A DNA stretch of 45,916 nucleotides from NCBI GenBank assembly GCA_028687425.1, contig JAQUAD010000016.1, positions 1-45,916 of the forward strand. The letters run 5' to 3'. Shown one piece after another: positions 1 through 7,990 of this stretch; positions within the stretch are counted from its first letter, which is position 1, and every line of letters begins with the position of its first letter. The notes beneath the pieces are model-generated. The model ran no database searches and had not been told where the DNA came from. It saw only the letters and a list, made by a program, of their open reading frames with translations. The stretch is from Sideroxydans sp. (GTDB lineage Bacteria > Pseudomonadota > Gammaproteobacteria > Burkholderiales > Gallionellaceae). Position numbers and translations under genes: made by a program.

Positions 1-2
1 TG

Positions 3-452
3 AAGGGGCTGTCCTGCCCCAAGCCGCTGATCGGCGCCAAGCGCATGGTGGATGAGTTGAATCCCGGACAAGTGTTGCTGCTGATCTCCAACTGCCCCGG
101 CACACCGGACGACCTGTTCTCCTGGGCGGAGCTGACCGGCAATTCGATCATCAAGACCGAGAAGATGGAAGGGGGCAGCACCGGCTACCACATCCAGAAA
201 GGCGGCAAGAGCGCCAAGCATCCGCACGCCCACGTCTCGCTGGATATCCGCGGCGCGGTCTGCCCCGGCCCCATCGTGGAAGCCAAGAAACTGCTGAACG
301 GCATGCAGGCTGGCGAAGTGCTGAAGATGATCAGCGACTGCCCCGGCGTGGCAACGGACATCGAAGGCTGGGCCGCAAGCACCGGCATGACCGTGCTGGA
401 GACCGTCGAAACCTCGGCAGGCGTGCATGAGTTCTACATCCGCAAGGGATAA
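3..452 (+). CDS. Tandem TusA-like sulfur carrier, 5'-truncated
   Basis: The reading frame is open from the window edge, so the N-terminus is missing. Two TusA-fold repeats are visible. The first has a CPKP motif (Cys codon at 15-17) and the second a CPGP motif (Cys codon at 261-263); in TusA proteins this Cys carries persulfide sulfur between cytoplasmic enzymes. Each repeat also has a second Cys in an 'NCPGT' or 'DCPGV' segment followed by a D-[LI]-x-x-W stretch, which ordinary single-domain TusA lacks at that place. A His-containing linker joins the halves. The next gene overlaps the 3' end by 26 bases, suggesting translational coupling. A role in sulfur trafficking is family inference; the partner is unknown. 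Confidence 0.85.
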   Translation, partial: KGLSCPKPLIGAKRMVDELNPGQVLLLISNCPGTPDDLFSWAELTGNSIIKTEKMEGGSTGYHIQKGGKSAKHPHAHVSLDIRGAVCPGPIVEAKKLLNGMQAGEVLKMISDCPGVATDIEGWAASTGMTVLETVETSAGVHEFYIRKG

Positions 453-1062
453 GGCGCACGTCGCGATCCGCATCAAGAGCCGCTGGTTCAAGGAAGGTCG
501 CGAACGCACGCCGCAGGAGATATCGGACGCGCTCGCCTTTTCCCTGTGGCGCATCGCCGATGGTGCACTGCGCAACACGCGCAAGTACGACTTCGAGATC
601 GCCGTCGGTCCGCAGTATCTGGATTTCCTCGCCGAGTATCTGGTGTTCCTCATCCTCGCGGCGGACCGCATCGCCTACCGTCAACTGTCGGCCGAGGATC
701 GCGCGATCTTCACCGGCAACCTGGCCAACCGCAGCGGCGAGACCTATGCCGAGAACCGCAGCCGACTGCTGGAGAGCGACCTTGCGACCTGCAAACAGGA
801 CTTCATCGATCTGGTGAACCGGCGTGCCGGTGAATATGCCGACTACGACTACACCGAACAGGGCCCGGACTACGGCTTCTACCGCTTGCTTGCCTACAAC
901 ATCGGCCAGGTGCTGAACGAGGAAGATGCAAAGTGGATCATCGATCCGATGATCAGCTTCGAGGCACCCTATTCCATAGAGCAACTGGAAAAGACGCTGC
1001 GCGGCCTGTGGGAACAGGAACCGCGCCCGACCCGCACCCGCAAGAGCACGAGCGGAGACTGA
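427..1062 (+). CDS. Conserved hypothetical protein, 211 aa
   Basis: I do not recognise a named family. The protein is soluble-looking, rich in aromatic and acidic residues ('YADYDYTEQGPDYGFYR' near residue 140) and has no signal peptide or clear membrane segment. It ends in a basic tail. The ATG at 427 is the only possible start for a long way downstream, because no in-frame ATG, GTG or TTG follows in the first 40 codons. It therefore overlaps the TusA-like gene by 26 bases. Its stop overlaps the start of the next gene (TGATG). The three genes probably form one transcription unit, which hints at a shared role with the sulfur carrier, but no function can be stated. Confidence 0.75.
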   Translation: MSSTSARDKAHVAIRIKSRWFKEGRERTPQEISDALAFSLWRIADGALRNTRKYDFEIAVGPQYLDFLAEYLVFLILAADRIAYRQLSAEDRAIFTGNLANRSGETYAENRSRLLESDLATCKQDFIDLVNRRAGEYADYDYTEQGPDYGFYRLLAYNIGQVLNEEDAKWIIDPMISFEAPYSIEQLEKTLRGLWEQEPRPTRTRKSTSGD

Positions 1063-1934
1063 TGAACAACCCGTTCGACCTTGATGACGATGCTGCCTGG
1101 CAGCGCTGGCGCGATGCCAAACTCGCGAGCGCCCCGCGCACGATGGAAGACCTCATCGTCGAGGTGCGCGACCCCCGCGCCCTCACTCCCGCCGAGCATG
1201 GCGCACTGGCCGACCGCATCCGCCGTTGCAACATGGCCATCTACGCCAGCCCCATGCTGGAAGAAGACAGCAACATCCTGCGCAAACTCGGTGAGCAGTT
1301 CGGCCTGAACCATCTGGATGCCAACTGGCTGGCCGGAGAAGACGGCGTGTCATCCATCCGCGTGTTCGACGGCGGCACCCGCCAGCACTACATCCCCTAC
1401 ACCGACAAGCCCATCAAGTGGCATACCGACGGCTACTACAACCCGCCGGAACGGCAGATACGCGCCATGGTGCTGCACTGCGTGCGCGCCGCCGCCAGCG
1501 GCGGCCACAACCGCCTGATGGACCATGAACTGGCCTACCTCATGCTACGTGAGCAGGATCCCGCGCACATCACCGCGCTGATGCAGCCCGACGCCATGAC
1601 CATCCCCGAACGTGTCGATGAGAACGACGGCGTGCGTCCTGCACAGGGTGGCCCCGTATTTTCAGTGGATGCCGAAGGCAAGCTGCACATGCGCTACACC
1701 GCCCGCACACGCAGCATCGAATGGAAGAAAGATGAGGCCACCCAGATTGCCGTCGCCGCACTGGAAGCCCTGCTCGCCGCCGATCTGCCGCTGGTCTTCC
1801 ACGGCACGCTGCAACCCGGCATGGGCCTGCTCTGCAACAACGTGCTGCATGACCGCAGCGCCTTCACCGACGATCCGCAGCAGCCCCGGCTGCTGTACCG
1901 CGCGCGTTACCTCGACCGCATTGCGCTCAGCTGA
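1062..1934 (+). CDS. TauD/TfdA-type Fe(II)/2-oxoglutarate dioxygenase
   Basis: The 290-aa cytoplasmic protein has the double-stranded beta-helix metal triad: H121 and D123 in 'KWHTDGYY', the distal H263 in 'NNVLHDRSAF', and a basic 'LLYRARYLDR' tail (Arg 280/282) that would bind the 2-oxoglutarate carboxylate. The family hydroxylates small substrates, classically taurine and other sulfonates, with O2 and 2-oxoglutarate. The ATG at 1062 overlaps the previous stop and no better start is needed; longer readings begin inside the upstream gene. Being last in a unit with a TusA-like sulfur carrier suggests an organosulfur substrate, which is inference only. Substrate cannot be read from the sequence. 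Confidence 0.85.
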   Translation: MNNPFDLDDDAAWQRWRDAKLASAPRTMEDLIVEVRDPRALTPAEHGALADRIRRCNMAIYASPMLEEDSNILRKLGEQFGLNHLDANWLAGEDGVSSIRVFDGGTRQHYIPYTDKPIKWHTDGYYNPPERQIRAMVLHCVRAAASGGHNRLMDHELAYLMLREQDPAHITALMQPDAMTIPERVDENDGVRPAQGGPVFSVDAEGKLHMRYTARTRSIEWKKDEATQIAVAALEALLAADLPLVFHGTLQPGMGLLCNNVLHDRSAFTDDPQQPRLLYRARYLDRIALS

Positions 1935-2053
1935 AAAAGACCCCGTCGCGCATTAGAAAAGCTTTGTTTCGAAATCAGCAATGGCTGTTTCTCGGCCTTG
2001 GCAGACCTTTCGACCAGTTCAGAATTTTGTCCGCTACTACTTCAACACCAGAC
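1935..2053. other. Gene-free junction between dioxygenase gene and cassette island
   Basis: No credible gene. This is the boundary between the coupled plus-strand sulfur genes and the minus-strand cassette island. I see no strong terminator after the dioxygenase gene. Confidence 0.4.
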
Positions 2054-2114
2054 GATCAACGTTTAAGCTCAGCGGCGGCCCGTCAGGGCCGTCCGCTGGA
2101 GCGAATGGTTATGC
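2054..2114 (-). repeat. attC-like recombination site (integron cassette 3' end)
   Basis: Read on the minus strand, a GCATAAC core (R'') is followed by a GC-rich imperfect palindrome and a GTTGATC core (R'). The stem AGCGG(A)CGGCCC / GGGCCGCCGCT pairs perfectly except for one extrahelical A. Flanking GCTC(C)/GAGC pairs form L-box-like arms, again with one unpaired base. Conserved outer AAC/GTT cores plus unpaired bases are the hallmarks of attC sites. The site starts two bases after the stop of the CPBP gene, as expected for a cassette. GTTGATC departs from GTTRRRY at one position. Confidence 0.75.
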
Positions 2115-2116
2115 CC

Positions 2117-2848
2117 CTACCCACGAATGACAAAGGCCAAAATATGCGCAGATACATGGGCAATTACTGCGGCCTCAAGACCGTAGCGCCAGAATAGGTG
2201 GCCGGCAATCAACCCGAACAGTGCATTTCCAATGGTGACGTAGGCCGCAAAGTATGGCGTAACCGCAGGCAGAGACTGCGCAACTGAGGGTAGGTGAGAT
2301 AAGCCAAAGACAAGCGCGCTTATTGCGATAGCGCCCCAAATGATTCCAGCAGATGGCTCCTGCAAATCCCTCCTCAGTGCTCTCCAGCCCACCCAGACCA
2401 AAACCGTCATTAGGCCCCACCGGACAAGCACCTCTTCCGTAATTCCACCGTAGAGCACGCGAACAACCAAGGGCAACGGGGTGTCCGGCTGTATGGCCTT
2501 AAGGGATTCTGGCGCGAATACGTAGAAGCCCAGGATCACAATTGCACCGATGGCTCCCCCGACCAATCCCGGTACGACCTGCGGTCTAAGGGCATTGAGC
2601 ACACTGCCGCGGCTTGCAACGGCAGACACAGCGGGGGCGGCGAGGCCAACTCGTGGCGCAAGCGAGGCCCCGACTAGTGCTGCAATCAGGACAAAGACTG
2701 CGCCCTGAACCGCTGAAGCTACCTGCAAGGTCTCGAGTGGAACCGGGGTCTTGGATACGTCAACGAGAAGCGGAAGAGCAATCCACGAGGTCACGATCAC
2801 GCCAGGAAGCGCCATCAGAAGGAGCAGTGCGGCGATCTTAAATTTCAT
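2117..2848 (-). CDS. CPBP family intramembrane metalloprotease (Abi/CAAX-like)
   Basis: The 243-aa membrane protein has an N-terminal hydrophobic helix and several more membrane segments. The three CPBP motifs are in order: 'GGITEEVLVRWG' (EExxxR) near residue 137, 'FGLSHLP' near 182, and 'HVSAH' near the C-terminus, which supply the Glu and His zinc ligands. Family members process prenylated or membrane peptides or give bacteriocin self-immunity; here the substrate is unknown. The gene sits alone between two recombination-core sequences that form a 12-base inverted match (2108-2119 and 2868-2879), so it is best read as a mobile gene cassette. A cassette gene normally depends on an external promoter. 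Confidence 0.85.
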   Translation of the reverse strand: MKFKIAALLLLMALPGVIVTSWIALPLLVDVSKTPVPLETLQVASAVQGAVFVLIAALVGASLAPRVGLAAPAVSAVASRGSVLNALRPQVVPGLVGGAIGAIVILGFYVFAPESLKAIQPDTPLPLVVRVLYGGITEEVLVRWGLMTVLVWVGWRALRRDLQEPSAGIIWGAIAISALVFGLSHLPSVAQSLPAVTPYFAAYVTIGNALFGLIAGHLFWRYGLEAAVIAHVSAHILAFVIRG

Positions 2849-2872
2849 GGGTGAGGCTCATTTGGCATAGGG

Positions 2873-2923
2873 GCATAACGTAAAGTAGATGGCAAAAACG
2901 CCATATATTCTGGAGCGATATGC
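2873..2923 (-). repeat. Degenerate attC-like site upstream of the CPBP cassette
   Basis: On the minus strand the segment ends in GTTATGC (complement of 2873-2879), the expected core at the left edge of the CPBP cassette, 25 bases before its ATG. A small ATGGC/GCCAT hairpin and a TGGAGCGATATGCC stretch resemble the 3' arm of the site at 2054-2114. The other core, GATATGC, has one mismatch. The right core is convincing; the rest is weak. Confidence 0.4.
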
Positions 2924-3302
2924 CGCATAGGCTGGAAAGAATTGGCAAATAGCTTGATTCTATTAGTTTGGAAACTTTCAAACACGGCACTTCCTCTAGC
3001 AAACGCGGCATTATTCGAGACACCGCAACGGACGGCACCGTAGCAGCAAATGCTCATTTAGCATATATGCCGAAATATCTATATCTAGCCTAGATATCTG
3101 ACAGTCTGCTTTCCATCTCATTGCAGCCTGATAGACGCAGGATAGCTATTGGCAGTTTCGGCGGAGATTCGGCCATAGCGGATCTCATAAGTGAGTCAAA
3201 TTCAGTTCCGCTTCTATGCAACACCGGACCTTACGTAGGAGGTAAGAGGCCGCCTAGAGGCGGTACGCCAGAAGATGAGCCCGCTTGACCTAAAGGTTAT
3301 TC
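2924..3302. other. Gene-free part of the cassette island
   Basis: No credible gene in about 380 bases. It holds one copy of an AT-rich repeat (3066-3097), a CGGCCATAGCGG 12-mer (3170-3181), and two small hairpins at about 3230-3270 (CTTAC/GTAAG and CCGCC/GGCGG). A GAATAAC stretch, one mismatch from a GCATAAC core, lies one base past the stop of the 149-aa gene (complement of 3296-3302). It could be the start of a decayed attC, but no matching second core was found. Confidence 0.4.
3066..3097. repeat. AT-rich repeat, copy A
   Basis: This 32-base element matches 4891-4922 at 29 of 32 positions in the same orientation. It contains an inverted pair ATATCTA/TAGATAT. Weaker similarity continues about 50 bases to the right. 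The two copies bracket the 149-aa and ClpP-like genes and each lies 5' of a minus-strand gene. Confidence 0.75.
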
Positions 3303-3752
3303 CTAGATGCCATCCACATAACCATAAAACCAGTTATTGAGTTCTTCAAAGCGCTCAATTTCGATGTCGAGCCTTCTAGCGTTATCGCAAGCGCGTACAA
3401 GCATCCACAAGGAGACGTCTTGAAGGTCACATGTGATCTCTGGTTCATCTGTTCGGTCAAAGTGTTTTAGAGCATCCCTAACATGGTTTTCTTCAGCGAT
3501 AAATTTTTTACGAGGAAGTTCTTCTCCATGGATTCTTCGATGAATTTCTGAAACTTGCTCGTACTTCCAATCGAGGGTGCGTTTCTTTCCCTTTCGTTTC
3601 AGTTCACATCCGATCACTTCTTCGGCAGCGCCTGCAAGGGTGAGCGCTGACGCATAACTACGGTGATCGAGAAATAGAAAGATCGCAACCTCGATCTGCT
3701 CCTTCGCAAGCTCTAGGCGAGAGTACGTCTCCTGGTACGTGTAGTTAGGCAT
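3303..3752 (-). CDS. Cassette-encoded hypothetical protein, 149 aa
   Basis: The N-terminal helix pattern 'LELAKEQIEVAIFLFLDH' followed by 'SYASALTLAGAAEEVIG' resembles a family of small helical proteins of unknown function that I have seen associated with gene cassettes. A HEPN-like fold is possible but unproven. The reading frame stays open upstream to 3896, but that extension would run through an attC-like site and into the neighbouring gene. I therefore place the start at the ATG embedded in the GTTATGC core (3752), giving 'MPNYTYQETY'. No Shine-Dalgarno sequence precedes it. Its DNA is poorer in GC than that of the flanking housekeeping genes. Confidence 0.7.
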   Translation of the reverse strand: MPNYTYQETYSRLELAKEQIEVAIFLFLDHRSYASALTLAGAAEEVIGCELKRKGKKRTLDWKYEQVSEIHRRIHGEELPRKKFIAEENHVRDALKHFDRTDEPEITCDLQDVSLWMLVRACDNARRLDIEIERFEELNNWFYGYVDGI

Positions 3753-3812
3753 AACGTGAAAGTGAGTGGCGAATGCGGCTTCGCTGAGAAAAGGCACTCT
3801 CGTTTGTTGGGT
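3749..3812 (-). repeat. attC-like recombination site between two cassettes
   Basis: On the minus strand a perfect RYYYAAC core (ACCCAAC, complement of 3806-3812) is followed by GAGTG, a nested GCGAA/TTCGC hairpin, CACTC and the core GTTATGC (complement of 3749-3755). Length (64 bases), paired arms and unpaired bases fit attC. It lies 32 bases past the stop of the ClpP-like gene, and the next gene's ATG is inside the GTTATGC core. The arms are less regular than those at 2054-2114. Confidence 0.6.
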
Positions 3813-3843
3813 TGACCATTGATCCACTCCAACACTGCCAGTT

Positions 3844-4791
3844 CTACTTAGCTCCCATTTTCTTCTTCTCGTCGCATTCCATAGATGCCTTTCCATATTC
3901 CGGAAATTTTTTGTTAGCTATATCAAAGCAAGTGTTCAATTTGGAACTCGATTCATCTGCGTCCTGATTACTACTACAGGCTGCAATTAGCGAATAAAAA
4001 TTACGCTCCATCTCATGGAAATCCTGCCCGCACACCTGAATCGTTTTCGCCTTCATAAACTCTCTTGCTGCAACACTTTGGAATCCCAAACCGAATGATT
4101 CCATTTCTGATGTTGATAATATTCGGATTTCATCCGATGGAACGATATTCATCGCATCGACAATTGCTGGAGAAACTCCAAACTTTGATAGGTAATTCTT
4201 TAGAACCGGCGTAAGGGCGTCATATTTACTCAGGTAATCCGCATAACTGAGTGAGAGCGTGGAAATTTCGTTTGAGAATGGGCGATGTATTCCTACCTCC
4301 CCAATTCCTACACGAATGCTAGCTGCAGCAAATATAAGTACACAAGAGCTATAACAGTTCGATCCTGGAGTCACTCTAGCCTCCATATCATGCCGCGCAA
4401 TGAGATCCCCAATCTTCAGCGCTTCAGAAATCAGCCCACCAGGACTATCCAGCCACAAAATATGAGTACTCATTGCTTGTGGATTTTTTTTTGCCTCTAG
4501 CAATTTCACTGCAAGACGAACTTGAGGAAAAGTTACCGAGGATATTCTCCCTTTAATCAAGAGCCCGTTCAGCTTACATCCCTTACCAAAGTCCATGTTC
4601 AACATCTGCATCATGGACTTAAAATTCGCAGACTCACTGCCTACAACCGGCAATGGCAATAAATGACCTTGGCTACCCTTGCACAGCTCTTTATCAGGTG
4701 CTACAGCAACCATAGCATCATCAGAGTCCTCAGCATGAGCTGTGCTCGCAAGAATTACAGAGATAAATATCCAATAGAAAATAATCTTCAT
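3844..4791 (-). CDS. Secreted ClpP/crotonase-fold (COG3904-like) putative serine protease
   Basis: The 315-aa protein starts with a signal peptide ('MKIIFYWIFISVILASTAHA', cut before ED), so it acts outside the cytoplasm. The central part has the ClpP-like 'LDSPGG' motif near residue 114 and 'NCYSSCVLIFAAA' near residue 144, where the Ser of the SSC segment would be the nucleophile. A following 'VGIHRPF' segment supplies a His. The Cys-rich C-terminal third ('CGQDFHEM', 'CSSNQ', 'CFDI', 'MEC') is family-variable. The gene is AT-rich compared with its surroundings and is followed by an attC-like site, so acquisition as a cassette is likely. Activity and substrate are unknown. Confidence 0.75.
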   Translation of the reverse strand: MKIIFYWIFISVILASTAHAEDSDDAMVAVAPDKELCKGSQGHLLPLPVVGSESANFKSMMQMLNMDFGKGCKLNGLLIKGRISSVTFPQVRLAVKLLEAKKNPQAMSTHILWLDSPGGLISEALKIGDLIARHDMEARVTPGSNCYSSCVLIFAAASIRVGIGEVGIHRPFSNEISTLSLSYADYLSKYDALTPVLKNYLSKFGVSPAIVDAMNIVPSDEIRILSTSEMESFGLGFQSVAAREFMKAKTIQVCGQDFHEMERNFYSLIAACSSNQDADESSSKLNTCFDIANKKFPEYGKASMECDEKKKMGAK

Positions 4792-5063
4792 AGTAGCTTT
4801 CGCATTCCTCTCCGCATTCTCGTTAATCCCGCAGCTTTCGCCTCAGACCTAGGACCTTTGAACCGTAACATTTCCCCCCTAATTTAACCATATGTCGAAA
4901 TATCTATATCCGGCCTAGATATTGGATGTCCGCTTGCCGTTGCATTGCCGACTAGCATAGGAAGGATATATGACGCCCGCTATGGCCGAAAAATGGCCCC
5001 CTCAGGGGCCCGTTCTCATTAATTCCCACAACCTCGGCCTGCTCTGCACAGAAGCACGCCGGG
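4792..5063. other. Gene-free right edge of the cassette island
   Basis: No credible gene. It contains copy B of the AT-rich repeat (4891-4922) and CCGCTATGGCCG (4977-4988), which is the reverse complement of the 12-mer at 3170-3181. A possible GTTAAAT core (complement of 4883-4889) could mark the cassette edge, with low confidence. The promoter of the ClpP-like gene must lie here but is not clear. Confidence 0.4.
4891..4922. repeat. AT-rich repeat, copy B
   Basis: Direct repeat of 3066-3097 with three mismatches in 32 bases and the same ATATCTA/TAGATAT inverted pair. It lies about 100 bases upstream of the ClpP-like gene start. Confidence 0.75.
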
Positions 5064-5732
5064 TCAATACGCAGATAACCCCAGCCCATAGAAGGGCGGC
5101 CGGCGCCGATGCAGCCACTCCAGCATGATGAGCTCGGCGTCGGTGTGGTTGGCGACCGTGGTGTTGGCCATCGAGGGCATGCCTTGGTCGTGGTGGATGA
5201 AGATGGGATGGTCGTGGTGTTCGGTGACGATGCGCTCCACCCTGCCCGGCTCCGCATTCGGTTCCACCAGGGCGGCGCCGTAGCAGAGGCAGAAATACAC
5301 CTGCTTCGGTTCGGCCTCGATGTAGCACGCAGTGCCGCGGATGCCGATGGCGGCGGTGGGCACCACCAGCCGTTTCTCGCCATGCTCGAACACCGACAGG
5401 ATCTTCCCGCTGACCACGCGCATGAACTCTTTGGCCGCATCCTTGCTGAAACTCACTGTGCTGTTACTGCGTTGCAGGAAGGCATTTCGGTCGATGACGT
5501 AGATGGCCTCACTGTCCGCACCGGTGGTGACCTTGTCGCCCGGCAGCACGGGCTGCCCCTCCTTCGCCGCTTTGCCGTTGATGCGCACGTCGCCTTTGAT
5601 CTTGTGCATGCCTTGCACGGATGGATAGTTGCCCGCCGCGAGCGCATCGCGTATCAGGCCGGGGATGCCAGCCCCGGACAGCAGCCCCAGTGCGGCCAGT
5701 TGTTGCAGCAGACGACGGCGTGATCTGTTCAT
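5064..5732 (-). CDS. FecR-domain protein with Tat-type signal
   Basis: The N-terminus 'MNRSRRRLLQQLAALGLL' combines an Arg-rich stretch with a hydrophobic segment ending at 'ALAAG', resembling a twin-arginine export signal. The middle (about residues 40-140) is a FecR-type domain: 'GDVRINGKAA', 'LPGDKVTTGADSEAIYVI', and 'VVPTAAIGIRGTACYIE'. Such domains are beta-rich and extracytoplasmic; most do not regulate sigma factors unless partnered with one, and none is seen here. The C-terminal part is unusually rich in His and Asp ('EHHDHPIFIHHD'), which could bind metal. A TTG start two codons upstream is possible. It is not in an obvious operon with htpG. Confidence 0.75.
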   Translation of the reverse strand: MNRSRRRLLQQLAALGLLSGAGIPGLIRDALAAGNYPSVQGMHKIKGDVRINGKAAKEGQPVLPGDKVTTGADSEAIYVIDRNAFLQRSNSTVSFSKDAAKEFMRVVSGKILSVFEHGEKRLVVPTAAIGIRGTACYIEAEPKQVYFCLCYGAALVEPNAEPGRVERIVTEHHDHPIFIHHDQGMPSMANTTVANHTDAELIMLEWLHRRRPPFYGLGLSAY

Positions 5733-5836
5733 TCTCAATCCTCCCGTTCATAGCCCACAGGGCCGTTATCAGCGATGTTAGAGCAAAATCGAGGCAGCTT
5801 CGCAATTCATTTAAGGATATCGCCGATCATTCGTCA

Positions 5837-5932
5837 CACCGGCGAAATCCGGTGCCCAGTAATGATTAACGCACTGACGTAACTGCATTGTTAACTAAAA
5901 CCACTGGATTCCGGCCTTCGCCGGAATGACGG
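5837..5932. repeat. Dispersed palindromic repeats (REP-like)
   Basis: Two related palindromes lie in the htpG-fecR gap: CACCGG-6-CCGGTG at 5837-5854 and ATTCCGGC-4-GCCGGAAT at 5908-5927, the latter in the wider CTGGATTCCGGC...GAATGACGG context. That context is a very common intergenic repeat in Proteobacteria; when read through it yields the familiar spurious peptide 'HSGEGRNP'. Confidence 0.7.
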
Positions 5933-5960
5933 TATTGGAATCTTTCCGATTCCCTTAAAC

Positions 5961-5990
5961 GAAAAAAACGGGCATCCGAAGATGCCCGTT
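5961..5990 (-). terminator. Rho-independent terminator of htpG
   Basis: A perfect 9-bp stem ACGGGCATC/GATGCCCGT with a 4-base loop at 5968-5989 is followed, in the minus direction, by seven T residues (A's at 5962-5968 on the plus strand). It lies about 30 bases past the htpG stop. Confidence 0.9.
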
Positions 5991-6017
5991 CTTGTTTGAA
6001 ACATAACGACCGGTTGC

Positions 6018-7919
<1,902 letters not shown>

Positions 7920-7962
7920 AACTTCTCCGTTGATTGGTTGTACAAAAATGGGACATCACGGC

Positions 7963-7990
7963 ACGTGGGGGCGCGCCGGTGAATTTCAAG
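7963..7990 (-). promoter_or_regulatory. Sigma32-type heat-shock promoter of htpG
   Basis: On the minus strand CTTGAAA (complement of 7984-7990) is separated by 13 bases from CCCCACGT (complement of 7963-7970). The sigma32 consensus is CTTGAAA and CCCCATNT at 11-15 bases. The -35 element overlaps the stop codon of the upstream diguanylate cyclase gene. The expected transcript starts about 37 bases before the htpG ATG. Confidence 0.75.

Noticed and set aside
594-596. EVL instead of EAL in the 812-residue GGDEF-EAL protein (protein residues 594-596) as a sign of inactivity
   Set aside because: The metal-binding Glu is kept and the other catalytic motifs are intact; EVL variants are tolerated in active enzymes.
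3220-3302. Full attC site after the 149-aa gene
   Set aside because: A GAATAAC core follows the stop, but no matching second core or complementary arms were found within 150 bases.
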